This document shows positions 33,686 to 41,749 of a stretch of DNA of 64,000 bases, piece by piece. Under the pieces are notes generated by a model. The model worked only from the letters and a program-made list of their open reading frames with translations. It was not told the DNA's origin and ran no database searches. The stretch's first letter is position 1. Every line of letters begins with the position of its first letter. The stretch comes from Phormidesmis sp963789215. Lineage in GTDB: Bacteria; Cyanobacteriota; Cyanobacteriia; Phormidesmidales; Phormidesmidaceae. Location of the stretch: assembly GCA_963789215.1 (NCBI GenBank), contig CAWBJY010000006.1, positions 100,060 through 164,059 of the forward strand, in the 5' to 3' direction. Made by a program: the position numbers and the translations under genes.

Positions 33686-34747
33686 CTATGCGGTTGCTTC
33701 AGTAGCGGCTGGGTATTGATGGGTAACAAAAGGCAGCGCTACCACTTCAGCTTCTGCTGTATCTACGGTGACGGTTAAGCCTTCACCGCCGGCTTTTGTC
33801 CGTAGATATGCAAGGGCGAAGGGATGTGATGTGCTGTCTGAGTGGCTGCTAGCGGGGGCCTCGGTAACGCTGGTCACTTTGCCGATTTTGTCTTCTCCTA
33901 GCCAAACTGTCTCACCTACGGCGACTGCGTTTTTTAGTATCAGCCCCCACAGTCTCTTTTTAACGCCTTTGTAAGTGTTTAGCCGGGCGATGGTTTCTTG
34001 GCCGATATAGCAGCCTTTTTCGAATGAGACGGTGGGCCAGAGTCCGGCTTCGAGGGGGTTGTCGTCTTCGGTTAGCTCTTTGCCTGGCATGGGCCGTCCC
34101 TGGCGGATTCGCAAGTCTTCCCACTGTTCGGCAGTGCCTGCTTTGGCACCTGCGGCTAAGAGGGCTTGCTGTATGGTTTCGGCCTGGGCGCGATTTTCCT
34201 CAGGAGAGGCTCCGCCAACGCCCCATAGGGTGTAGCCTGCGATCGCTAAATCGCTGCCAACCGCTATAGAGAGTTCTATGCCCGCAACTGAAATTTGCTG
34301 ATGGGTAAATTCGGCTTTGTCAATGAGATCCTCTGCCCCGATTTGCCGGGCAATTTCGTCGCTGCCTGCGCCTACAAGGGTGAACATAAAGGCTTGCTCG
34401 CTCTGGTCGGTAAGAGTTACCTTATCTGAGAAGAAGATGTAGCGATCCATCCAGTCGTAGAGGGGTTTTGCCATCTCTGGCGAGGTGACGACATGAAGCG
34501 CGTCTGCTTGGGCGTATACCGTCGTCAGATCGATGGTGCGTCCGGTTGAGGTAACAAAAACGGTATGCGCACCCTGGTTTTCAGAAAGTTGTTCAATGTT
34601 TTGAGTAGTTTGATTGTGCAGGAAGCGAACGCGATCGGCTCCGGTGAGAAGAATATGGCCCCAGTTGCTGCGGTTAAAAAGGATGGGGTTTGGGATTTCT
34701 GTTGCTTTAATTTGTGCGGACGGTTGTTTGGACGGCGCGTAAGTCAT
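33686..34747 (-). CDS. ygfZ: YgfZ/GcvT-like folate-binding protein
   Basis: A 353-residue protein with the YgfZ signature FEKGCYIGQETIARL (about residues 240-254), whose Cys is essential in the bacterial family. The N-terminal part is GcvT-like (LLTGADRVRFLHNQTTQNIE). YgfZ/IBA57 proteins use tetrahydrofolate to help mature or repair iron-sulfur enzymes and, in Escherichia coli, MiaB-dependent tRNA modification. The ATG overlaps the upstream P450 stop by four bases (ATGA), so the two are translated together, though a functional link to a P450 is not obvious. Confidence 0.88.
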   Translation of the reverse strand: MTYAPSKQPSAQIKATEIPNPILFNRSNWGHILLTGADRVRFLHNQTTQNIEQLSENQGAHTVFVTSTGRTIDLTTVYAQADALHVVTSPEMAKPLYDWMDRYIFFSDKVTLTDQSEQAFMFTLVGAGSDEIARQIGAEDLIDKAEFTHQQISVAGIELSIAVGSDLAIAGYTLWGVGGASPEENRAQAETIQQALLAAGAKAGTAEQWEDLRIRQGRPMPGKELTEDDNPLEAGLWPTVSFEKGCYIGQETIARLNTYKGVKKRLWGLILKNAVAVGETVWLGEDKIGKVTSVTEAPASSHSDSTSHPFALAYLRTKAGGEGLTVTVDTAEAEVVALPFVTHQYPAATEATA

Positions 34748-36126
34748 GTTCTTTTGCCCTGGAAGATCATTGGGACGCCTTTGGCGGGGGCGAGGGTGAC
34801 GCCTCTGCGCTTGGCGATTTCGGGTTGCTCGCTCGCTAGGCTAAACCGATAGCGCGATAGCAGGGTGGCCACCACTAGCTTCATCTCGTACTGGGCAAGG
34901 GCTTCGCCGACGCAGCGCCTAGAGCCATTGCCAAAGGCAATGAATTCGTAGGGCGAGTATTTGCGCGTAAGGAAACGCTCGGGCTGGAAGGCGGTGTGGT
35001 TGGGGTAGAGATCTTCTCGTTGATGAGTAAGAAAAATACAGCCGAGAAAAGTGGTGTCTGGTGGGAAAGTGCGGCCCATGACTTCGACTTCGGCTTTGGC
35101 AACGCGGGGGAAAGTGAACATGGCGACGGGCGATCGCCTTAAAGTCTCTTTGCAAACGGCGGTTAGATAAGGGAGCGCTGCGATCTCGGTGAAAGAGGCT
35201 TCTGGGCCTAGGGCGTCTAGCTCGGCTAGGAGTTTTGCTTTGACTTCTGGCTGTTTGTGCGTCCAGTACATGGCCCAGGCAATGGCGGTGGCGGTGGTTT
35301 CGTGGCCGGCTAGTAGCAGCGACATAAGCTCGTCTCGCAGCTCGGTTTCACCTAGGGCTTCGCCGTCTTCGGTGCGAGCAGCCATAAGCATGGAGAGAAT
35401 GTCTTTGCGGCTGTCGTCGGGGTTGGCCTGGCGATCGCGGATTTCGGCGTAGATGAGCTTGTCTAGCTGCTGCCGTCGCCGGACGAACCGGCCCCAAGGA
35501 CTCCAGGCTCCTAGGTCGGTTTGGAGGCCGCCAAAGAACAGCATGAGGGCCGAGGTGGGTGAGCCGAACACGTCGATGGTATCGGTGAGTACCTGCATAA
35601 TCTCTTGCGATCGCGGGCTGTCGGTGAGGCCAAAGACGACGCTAGAGATAATTTGTAAGGAGACTTTTTGCGTTAGCGTGCGAGCGGCGAAGGCGTCTCC
35701 TGGGTGGAAGTCGCTGAAGAGGGCTTCGGTGAGCTGGCAGATGAGCTGGCCGTAAACTTCGAGCCGTTCGCCGTGGAAGGCTGGGGCCAATAGCTGCCGC
35801 CTTTCTTTGTGGCGATCGCCGCTGAGCATGATAACTGAGGCATCGCCGATGAGCGGTGATAGCAGGCGGTTAAATTCGCCGGGTGAGTGAAAGAGCGTGC
35901 GATCGCGACTAAGAATAAACTGTAGCGCTTCTGGATGGCTGGCAATAACCAGCGGCCCGTCGCCAAAGCCGAGCGCATCTTCTTCGAAAAAGTCTGGGAG
36001 GTCGGCTTTGGTCGCTTCGAGGTAGTTGACAGGATCTAAGATCCACTTTAGCTGCCGGAGGAGGCGCACTCCCTGGGGTTTGCCGATGGGCGGAGTTGTC
36101 TGTGGCTTCAGGGCGGTTTTAATCAA
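34744..36126 (-). CDS. Cytochrome P450 (CYP110-like)
   Basis: A 460-residue soluble P450 with all core motifs: oxygen-activating I-helix LLLAGHETTATA, K-helix ETLRR, and the haem-ligand loop FGNGSRRCVGEALA with its Cys. The N-terminal wording (LKWILDPVNYLE) resembles the cyanobacterial CYP110 group, members of which hydroxylate fatty acids or terpenoids; the exact subfamily and substrate are uncertain. The start appears to be TTG, 7 nt after a perfect AGGAG. That ribosome-binding site lies in an 11 bp unit duplicated in tandem. No redox partner gene is adjacent; host ferredoxin could serve. Confidence 0.9.
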   Translation of the reverse strand: MIKTALKPQTTPPIGKPQGVRLLRQLKWILDPVNYLEATKADLPDFFEEDALGFGDGPLVIASHPEALQFILSRDRTLFHSPGEFNRLLSPLIGDASVIMLSGDRHKERRQLLAPAFHGERLEVYGQLICQLTEALFSDFHPGDAFAARTLTQKVSLQIISSVVFGLTDSPRSQEIMQVLTDTIDVFGSPTSALMLFFGGLQTDLGAWSPWGRFVRRRQQLDKLIYAEIRDRQANPDDSRKDILSMLMAARTEDGEALGETELRDELMSLLLAGHETTATAIAWAMYWTHKQPEVKAKLLAELDALGPEASFTEIAALPYLTAVCKETLRRSPVAMFTFPRVAKAEVEVMGRTFPPDTTFLGCIFLTHQREDLYPNHTAFQPERFLTRKYSPYEFIAFGNGSRRCVGEALAQYEMKLVVATLLSRYRFSLASEQPEIAKRRGVTLAPAKGVPMIFQGKRT

Positions 36127-36148
36127 TGGTTTGCTCCTGGTTTGCTCC
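36127..36148 (-). repeat. 11 bp tandem repeat duplicating the P450 ribosome-binding site
   Basis: TGGTTTGCTCC occurs twice in direct succession (36127-36137, 36138-36148), with a decayed third copy after it. On the coding strand each copy supplies an AGGAG-type site, the inner one at proper spacing to the TTG start. Confidence 0.85.
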
Positions 36149-36207
36149 TGGTCTACTTTTGGGGTGCTCCTGCTCTGCGCTTGGCTTGGCCACTCGTTTG
36201 TGAAGCT

Positions 36208-36777
36208 TTAGCAGTCGCGGTTTTCTTCGTTGCCATCTGGCATCGTGGTATGGCAGAAAATGGCCCGGCTACGGTTTACGGCTCGTAGATTAGCGTCGGT
36301 TAGGTCTGCGCCGGTAAAGTTGGCAACGCCTACGATGGCTGCGGTCATCTCTGTGCCAATCAGCTTGGCATCGGTGAAGTTAGCATCGGAGAGGTTGGCT
36401 TGGGTTAAGGTGGCGCCGCTGAGGTTGGCGGCGGTGAAGTTGGCATCTTGGGCCTGTGCGCCATTCATTTCAGCGCCGCTGAGGTTAACTTTGGTCAGGT
36501 TTGAGCCGATTAGCTCGGCTAGCATGAGGTTGGTTTTAGAGAGATCGGTATTGCTGAGGTTAGCGCCGGTTAGCGAGGCTACTTTCAAGTTGGCGCTGTG
36601 AAAGTCTTGACTGCTCAGATCGGCGTCGTTGAGGATGCAAACGGGGCATTCGTTGTTCATTTTTAGCGCGTCTACGTCTTCTTCTATGTAGGCCCAGCTG
36701 GGCGCTGCAAACCCTAGCCAGCCGACTAGCGTGACGCAAACTGCCAGTAAAAACGGAGCAAACCCTTTCATCTTCAT
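36208..36777 (-). CDS. Exported pentapeptide-repeat protein
   Basis: A 189-residue protein. A signal peptide (hydrophobic about residues 6-25, likely cleavage after SWA) sends it across a membrane, probably to the thylakoid lumen or periplasm. A short Cys-containing segment (NNECPVCIL) precedes about 20 pentapeptide repeats of the A(D/N)Lxx type (NLSGA, NLTKV, NFTAA), expected to form a right-handed beta helix. A C-terminal Cys pair is present (FCHTT and RDC end). Related lumenal pentapeptide proteins are common in cyanobacteria and mostly of unknown function. The ATG at MKMKGFAPF is used; two nearby starts are possible. Confidence 0.88.
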   Translation of the reverse strand: MKMKGFAPFLLAVCVTLVGWLGFAAPSWAYIEEDVDALKMNNECPVCILNDADLSSQDFHSANLKVASLTGANLSNTDLSKTNLMLAELIGSNLTKVNLSGAEMNGAQAQDANFTAANLSGATLTQANLSDANFTDAKLIGTEMTAAIVGVANFTGADLTDANLRAVNRSRAIFCHTTMPDGNEENRDC

Positions 36778-36936
36778 GCCTGTTTTCAAACCTAAGTACT
36801 AAAACTAACGTTTTCTATTGTCACATATCGCCAGGTAGATGCGGGCGGTTAGGCGCTGCGGCTAATCAAATGCATTAGGATTATCTCGCAGGGTCACGTT
36901 TAGCTTATCGACAGCCGTTTACTACGCAGTTATTCC

Positions 36937-37656
36937 ATGAAAGGGCCAACCCAAGGAGCCGTCAAAGCGGCGGCTAGTGTATTTAATCCTAAGCTACAGT
37001 TTTTACTTTTCTACCTGATTGTAGGCGTTGCGGTTTTAACGCTGTATACCGGCGATGCTACCTGGCGAGAAAGCGCTACGGTGCTGCGCGACTGCGTTAT
37101 TTTGACCTGGATAGTTAGCTTGATGAATATGCTGCTGTTGGGTAATGGTCTAGGTAAGATTTTTGGGATTCGTCCGCGTCAGCCGCTGGGGCTTTTGGGG
37201 ATTCCGTTCTCGCCGCTGATTCATCGCGATATCGGTCATCTGCTGGCCAATACGGTGCCTTTTTTAGTTTTGGGCTGGTTTATCCTGGTTCAAGGAGAGC
37301 TGAGCGGAAGCAGCAGCTTTTATACGATTACGATTACGATTTTGCTGATTGGCGGATTGGGCACCTGGTTATTTGGGCGCGATGCGATTCACCTAGGTGC
37401 GAGTGGATTAATTTTTGGCTATATCGGATTTTTACTGATTAACGGCTATCAGGTGCAGACGCTGTTGACGATTGGGTTTGCGATTATTGTGTTTGTGATG
37501 TATGGCAATCAGCTGTGGTCGATGTTGCCTAGCTCTAATGAGAATAAGGTGTCTTGGGAAGGCCATCTTTTTGGCTTTGTGGGCGGGATCATCGCGGGTA
37601 CGCGGCCAGATTTGTTGATCAAGGTTTCGGAGACGATAAACCGCTTTTTGCAGTAA
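36937..37656 (+). CDS. Rhomboid-family intramembrane serine protease
   Basis: A 239-residue polytopic membrane protein with six or more helices. The catalytic dyad is present: Ser156 in HLGASGLIFG and His210 in WEGHLFGFVGG. The oxyanion-side motif HLLANT (His101, Asn105) is also conserved. It should cleave membrane proteins within their transmembrane segments. It stands alone, divergent from the pentapeptide protein. Substrate unknown. Confidence 0.93.
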   Translation: MKGPTQGAVKAAASVFNPKLQFLLFYLIVGVAVLTLYTGDATWRESATVLRDCVILTWIVSLMNMLLLGNGLGKIFGIRPRQPLGLLGIPFSPLIHRDIGHLLANTVPFLVLGWFILVQGELSGSSSFYTITITILLIGGLGTWLFGRDAIHLGASGLIFGYIGFLLINGYQVQTLLTIGFAIIVFVMYGNQLWSMLPSSNENKVSWEGHLFGFVGGIIAGTRPDLLIKVSETINRFLQ

Positions 37657-37824
37657 GAAGAGAATCTTTAAGGCAGTGGACGATTTGAATAGTGGACGAT
37701 AGTGGCCGTCTCTGCTGCTTATTTTGATTTGGGTCAGGCTATATTTTACGGGTGTTTCTGCTTGAGACACCTGGTGCATTCTTGAGCATTCGTGCTACAG
37801 CAGTTTTCTTTTCAGGATATCGTG

Positions 37825-38463
37825 ATGAAATCTCTTGTATTGGGCAGTCTTGCTGCTTTTAGCGTTATTGGGGGCGCAGTTCCTGCGATCGCGCAAGTGA
37901 CGCCGGGCTCTCCGGTGCCTAGAACTGGGCAGGCCACACCTCAGCAGACCATACCTCAACAGAGCGTACCTCAACAGAGCGTACCTCAGCAGACTAATCA
38001 ACAGACTAACGGCGTTTTGCGAGCAACTTTGGAGCGCGAAGAAACGCTCTATCTCGATAAAGACAAGACTTACGATTACGATTTGGTGGTGAGTTCTGCG
38101 TCGGCGATTGGGAACCAGCGCTTGCCGATAGGGGCCATTGTTCGCGGACGGTTTGAACCGGCTGAGGGCGGGCTGGTGTATGTGGCTAATTCGGTTGAGA
38201 TTACCGATAGAATTTTTCCGATTCGGGCGACTTCGGAGCTGCTGCGCGATCGCAAAGACCCTAGGCAAACTTCGACGGGTGCGGTGTTAACCGATGCGGC
38301 AATTGGTGCGGCGGGCGGCTATATTTTGGGCGAAGTTTTTGGGCGACCAGATTTATGGAAGGTGGCAGGCGGTGCGGCGGCGGGCGTTTTAGTGGGGAAC
38401 ACGACTGCGCCTTCTGTGGTGATTGTGAAGCCTGAAGATGCGATTATGCTGTTTGCCAATTAG
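37825..38463 (+). CDS. Exported hypothetical protein with Gln/Pro repeat linker
   Basis: Not a family I can name with confidence. The 212-residue protein has a clear signal peptide (MKSLVLGSLAAFSVIGGAV, likely cleavage after AIAQ), then a Gln/Pro-rich linker made of repeated PQQS/PQQT units (15 bp DNA repeats), then a globular part with DYDLVVSSAS and RLPIGAIVRGRFEP segments, and a glycine-zipper-like end (AAIGAAGGYILGEVFG ... GGAAAGVLVG) that could insert in or pack against a membrane. The ATG is chosen for the signal peptide. Similar proteins seem to occur in other cyanobacteria; no function is known to me. Confidence 0.7.
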   Translation: MKSLVLGSLAAFSVIGGAVPAIAQVTPGSPVPRTGQATPQQTIPQQSVPQQSVPQQTNQQTNGVLRATLEREETLYLDKDKTYDYDLVVSSASAIGNQRLPIGAIVRGRFEPAEGGLVYVANSVEITDRIFPIRATSELLRDRKDPRQTSTGAVLTDAAIGAAGGYILGEVFGRPDLWKVAGGAAAGVLVGNTTAPSVVIVKPEDAIMLFAN

Positions 38464-38509
38464 GCTTTAAAGTTTGCCTTTGCCGCTCTAGCGGAGATTT
38501 ATTTCTGCT

Positions 38510-38549
38510 AGTTTTTATAACCCAGTTTTTATGCTCCAGTTTTATGCCC
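38510..38549. repeat. Three tandem copies of a 14 bp AT-rich unit
   Basis: Units AGTTTTTATAACCC, AGTTTTTATGCTCC and AGTTTTATGCCC lie head to tail between convergent genes, the last overlapping the cupin gene's end. The AGTTTTTAT core is shared with the repeat at 1201-1268. Confidence 0.75.
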
Positions 38550-39030
38550 TTACATAAGGGGCTAATTCTTCCCACAAGTCTGGAAACTGAGCGCGAATCT
38601 TATCGGCTTTGGCAATGGTCATATCGCGATAGTCAAAGCCGGGGGCAACGGCTTCACCTAGCAGGCCGTACTCGCCGGACTCTAGTACGGCGGCTTTCCA
38701 GTAGCCTTTGGGAACGAGTAGCTGGGGCACTTCTCCTTGCGCTACGTTGAGTCCTAGTTTGACTCGGCGCAGCGTCTGGTTTAGATCGACAAGCACATAG
38801 GTTATGGGCGAACCTGCTTGAAAGTAATGCATGATGTCTGACTTATTTTGATGCAGATGATCAATCGGGCGATCGTCTGTTAATAGGTAGTAGATTGAGG
38901 TCAGGAGCGATCGCGTTTGACCTTCTCGGGGCGTTTGGATTTCCTCAGTGGCCCGATGAGTTTCTGAGAAGTAGCCACCTTCAACATGCTCTACCAGCGA
39001 TAGCTGATCGATTAGGTCTTGCTTGTTCAT
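38542..39030 (-). CDS. Cupin domain protein (DUF985 / cupin_5 type)
   Basis: A 162-residue single-domain cupin. The family motifs are visible in order: VEHVEGGYFSETHRA near the N-terminus, SIYYLLTDDRPIDHLHQNKSD with the metal-site His residues, and PKGYWKAAVLE towards the end, followed by APGFDYRDMTI. DUF985 proteins form beta barrels related to RmlC; their reaction is generally unknown. The ATG at MNKQDLIDQ is used; an upstream TTG would add nine residues. Stands alone. Confidence 0.88.
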   Translation of the reverse strand: MNKQDLIDQLSLVEHVEGGYFSETHRATEEIQTPREGQTRSLLTSIYYLLTDDRPIDHLHQNKSDIMHYFQAGSPITYVLVDLNQTLRRVKLGLNVAQGEVPQLLVPKGYWKAAVLESGEYGLLGEAVAPGFDYRDMTIAKADKIRAQFPDLWEELAPYVRA

Positions 39031-39042
39031 CGTTCGATCTTC

Positions 39043-39076
39043 AACAACTATTTTCAATAACTATTTTTAACGACTA
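39043..39076. repeat. 13 bp imperfect tandem repeat before the cupin gene
   Basis: AACAACTATTTTC is followed at 13 bp spacing by AATAACTATTTTT and then AACGACTAC. It lies in the cupin gene's 5' leader. Confidence 0.6.
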
Positions 39077-39202
39077 CGGTATTGAGTGCCTGAGTTTAGG
39101 CGACTATTGCACAAATACGTGAATGCGGGCTGCCTGTGAGAAAGTGTCGTAAGAGAGAGCCTAGTCATCAGGCAGCGTACAGTAGTCGCAGTATCCTTTG
39201 CC

Positions 39203-39244
39203 TTGTACAGATTATCTCGTACAGATTATCCTATACAGATTGAT
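39203..39244. repeat. Three tandem copies of a 14 bp unit at a gene end
   Basis: Units TTGTACAGATTATC, TCGTACAGATTATC and CTATACAGATTGAT run head to tail. The third unit contains the stop and last codons of the hypothetical gene on the minus strand, so slippage here would change its C-terminus. Confidence 0.85.
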
Positions 39245-39692
39245 CGATTCTAAAGACGTTATCAACAGGCTTAGCTGCGGTGAGTTTGTCCCAGCTAATT
39301 TCTTCTAAAAACTCATCGGGTTTCTTCGTTTCTACCACATCGACGCCCCATTCTCCTTGCTGTAGGGAGGGAGGGCCACCGGTTGGCGGCGTCATTTTCA
39401 TTCCGCCTAAAGCCATGACGATAAATCCGGATGCCTGGCTGTCTTTGCGGTAGCCAGCTAGCGTTTGGGCGCATAGCTCTCCGGCACTTTTGGCGGTGTA
39501 GCGCACTTTGGCGTAGCGCACTTCTACGACCCAGTGAGGGTTTTCGATGTAGGCGGCTTCAATACCTGCTTTGTCGGCAAATGCTTTTGAAAATACTGCT
39601 GCGAATTCTTCTCGATTGAGGGGATGAATTTCACCTTCGGGCAGAGCGAAATTGTGGGAGAGCAGCATACGTGAGTCGGGTTGATCTGCCAT
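39231..39692 (-). CDS. Hypothetical protein
   Basis: Not recognised. A 153-residue soluble protein without signal peptide or membrane helix. Visible features: an amphipathic helical region (NREEFAAVFSKAFADKAGIE), a strand-rich WVVEVRYAKVRYTAKS segment, and a Gly/Pro-rich loop (GGMKMTPPTGGPPSL). Codon usage resembles the neighbours, and the frame is long with a plausible ATG, so it is probably a real gene. It stands alone, divergent from an MFS transporter. Confidence 0.65.
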   Translation of the reverse strand: MADQPDSRMLLSHNFALPEGEIHPLNREEFAAVFSKAFADKAGIEAAYIENPHWVVEVRYAKVRYTAKSAGELCAQTLAGYRKDSQASGFIVMALGGMKMTPPTGGPPSLQQGEWGVDVVETKKPDEFLEEISWDKLTAAKPVDNVFRIDQSV

Positions 39693-39812
39693 AGTTAAGA
39701 CTTTGCTAAACCTTCTGTAGAGCGTTTGGATATACAGCGTCTAGGACGTGCTAAACAAATTGCTTTACAGCGTATCTGCTTTCGAGCCTTTTAGCATCTA
39801 CCTATTGCGAGA

Positions 39813-41219
39813 ATGATTTTGCTTATGAAAACGTCTGTTTTTCGGCCTGATTTTCCGTTTTCTCCGGCAAAATTTCCTATTTTCTACGGATGGGTTGTTC
39901 TGGTTGCTAGCGTGCTGGGTGTGATGACGAGCATTCCGGGGCAGACCATTGGGGTGAGCGTTTTTACAGAGCCTTTGATGGCGGCAACGGGGCTTTCTCG
40001 ACTGCAGCTGGCGAATGCTTATTTGGTGGGGACTTTAACGAGCGGCTGCTTGCTGCCGTTTGGGGGGAAGCTGCTAGATCGACTGGGTTCGCGGCAGGTG
40101 GCCGTGCTGGCAGCGATGGGGTTGGGGCTGACGCTGGGTTATTTGACGGTGTGCGATCGCATTTCATCAGTACTGAGCGCTCAGCTATCGCTAGAGCCGA
40201 CGCTGGTGGCGGCGGTTTTGCTGGTATTAGGATTCGTGAGTCTGCGGTTTTGCGGGCAGGGGATGCTGACGATGACGAGTAGAACCATGCTGGGGAAGTG
40301 GTTTGATCGGCGGCGCGGGCAGGTGTCGGGGATTGAGGGAATTTTTGTGGCGTTTGGGTTTGCGATCGCACCTTGGGCGTTTAGTCAGGCGATCGCGGCG
40401 GTAGGCTGGCGTGAAACCTGGCGAATATTGGCGGTGGTAGTTGGGGTTGGGATGAGCAGCGTGGGGTGGCTGCTATTTCGAGATAATCCTGAAGTTTGTG
40501 GGTTGCGAATGGATGGAGAGCAGTCCTTGAGAGTAGCTTCAGCTTTAGACTCTGATAGTGAGAAGAGAGATAGTGAGAAGAGAGAGACTTCTGCTGTAGA
40601 TTCGTCTGCTGCTGTAGATTCGCTATGGGGATCTACGCGGGGGCAGGCTTTGCGAACGCTGGCTTTTTGGGCAGTGACGCTGGCCTTTGCGTCTCAGGCG
40701 CTGTCGGTGACGGGCATTACCTTCAATATTGTGAGCATTGGCGCGGAGATGGGCATTGCGGAAGCGGATATTGTGCGAATTTTTATCCCCAATGCCATGG
40801 TTTCTACGGCGGTTGGGTTTGTGGTGGGTCTTTTGTGCGATCGCCTGCGGATTCAGTTTATTTTTATGTTTATGATGGCGGCGCAGGCAGCGGGAATCGC
40901 GGCGATGGCTAATCTGGATCGACCTGAGATGTGGCCGGTGGCGATTGTGGGTCTAGGAATTAGCAGCGGGTGCTTTGGGACGCTGACGACGGTGGTGTTG
41001 CCTCGGTTTTTTGGGCGGGCGCATTTAGGGGCGATCGCGGGCGTGCAGATGATGATGATTGTGATTGCGAGCGCAATTGGCCCTTCGCTGCTAGCGAATT
41101 CTAAGGCGATTACAGGATCTTATGTGGCGGCGCTGTATGCCTGCTGTTTGTTTGCACCGGTGGTGATTGGGCTGATGGTGTTTGTGCGATCGCCGGTGAG
41201 AGGTGAGCAGCAACTTTGA
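39813..41219 (+). CDS. Major facilitator superfamily transporter
   Basis: A 468-residue membrane protein with about 12 helices, the two halves separated by a charged Ser/Glu/Lys loop (about residues 235-272) that is partly built of a short tandem repeat (DSEKR units). An MFS loop 2-3 motif is seen in GGKLLDRLGSRQV, with a matching GLLCDRLRIQF in the second half. The overall pattern (YGWVVLVASVLGVMTSIPGQT start) resembles the oxalate/formate-type and monocarboxylate-type MFS group. Substrate cannot be told. A second ATG four codons in (MKTSVFRP) is equally likely as the start. Confidence 0.88.
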   Translation: MILLMKTSVFRPDFPFSPAKFPIFYGWVVLVASVLGVMTSIPGQTIGVSVFTEPLMAATGLSRLQLANAYLVGTLTSGCLLPFGGKLLDRLGSRQVAVLAAMGLGLTLGYLTVCDRISSVLSAQLSLEPTLVAAVLLVLGFVSLRFCGQGMLTMTSRTMLGKWFDRRRGQVSGIEGIFVAFGFAIAPWAFSQAIAAVGWRETWRILAVVVGVGMSSVGWLLFRDNPEVCGLRMDGEQSLRVASALDSDSEKRDSEKRETSAVDSSAAVDSLWGSTRGQALRTLAFWAVTLAFASQALSVTGITFNIVSIGAEMGIAEADIVRIFIPNAMVSTAVGFVVGLLCDRLRIQFIFMFMMAAQAAGIAAMANLDRPEMWPVAIVGLGISSGCFGTLTTVVLPRFFGRAHLGAIAGVQMMMIVIASAIGPSLLANSKAITGSYVAALYACCLFAPVVIGLMVFVRSPVRGEQQL

Positions 41220-41241
41220 GCTGCTAACGTGTAACAGACCG

Positions 41242-41661
41242 CTATTTGGTCGCTGCTGAGCGCGATCGCCCGGCATCGGTATACCAGTAGGCCCAGGCAA
41301 TGAGTACTGCTTGAAACGGCAACCGGAAGCCGTGTAGCCACCAGGAATCTGGGATGTTCTCTAGCTTGATGTGGTTAAACGCCATGTTTAAGTTAGCTGG
41401 ATAAACCGCAATAAAGAGCGCGATTAGCCCCCAAGCTGCTAAGACTCGCGACTGCGGCACAATTAGCCCAATGCCCAGCATAATTTCGATGGCCCCGCTG
41501 ATATAGACAATCATTGTCGGAAAAGGCAAAAACGCTGGCACAATTTTAGTAAAGGGTTCGTCGGCCACAAAGTGCAGAATGCCTGCCACAATCATGCAAA
41601 CGGCTAAAATTCCTCGCAGCGTATCCTTGTTTTTTCGAAGAACGTCACGCACAAAGTTCAT
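41242..41661 (-). CDS. DoxX-like membrane protein
   Basis: A 139-residue protein with four predicted helices, resembling DoxX/DoxD-type small membrane proteins: ILAVCMIVAGILHFVADEPF at the first helix, PTMIVYISGAIEIMLGIGLI at the second. Some family members take part in quinone-linked redox reactions or stress responses; the specific role is unknown. It converges closely (22 bp) on the MFS gene. Confidence 0.8.
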   Translation of the reverse strand: MNFVRDVLRKNKDTLRGILAVCMIVAGILHFVADEPFTKIVPAFLPFPTMIVYISGAIEIMLGIGLIVPQSRVLAAWGLIALFIAVYPANLNMAFNHIKLENIPDSWWLHGFRLPFQAVLIAWAYWYTDAGRSRSAATK

Positions 41662-41687
41662 AGGTATTTATCCAAGCATTTATTCAA

Positions 41688-41730
41688 ACTATCTATTCAA
41701 CTATCTATCTGAGCGAGCTATCTGAGCGAT
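41688..41730. repeat. Run of 12-13 bp imperfect tandem repeats before the DoxX-like gene
   Basis: CTATCTGAGCGAG and CTATCTGAGCGAT are adjacent at 13 bp spacing (41705-41730), preceded by related ACTATCTATTCA units. They lie in the leader of the DoxX-like gene, between it and the GH13 gene. Confidence 0.7.
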
Positions 41731-41749
41731 CGCACAAAAACAATACTCA

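Noticed and set aside
39964..40371. A 135-codon frame antisense to the MFS gene
   Set aside because: Low-complexity Pro/Ser/Ala translation with no motif; shadow of the transporter gene.
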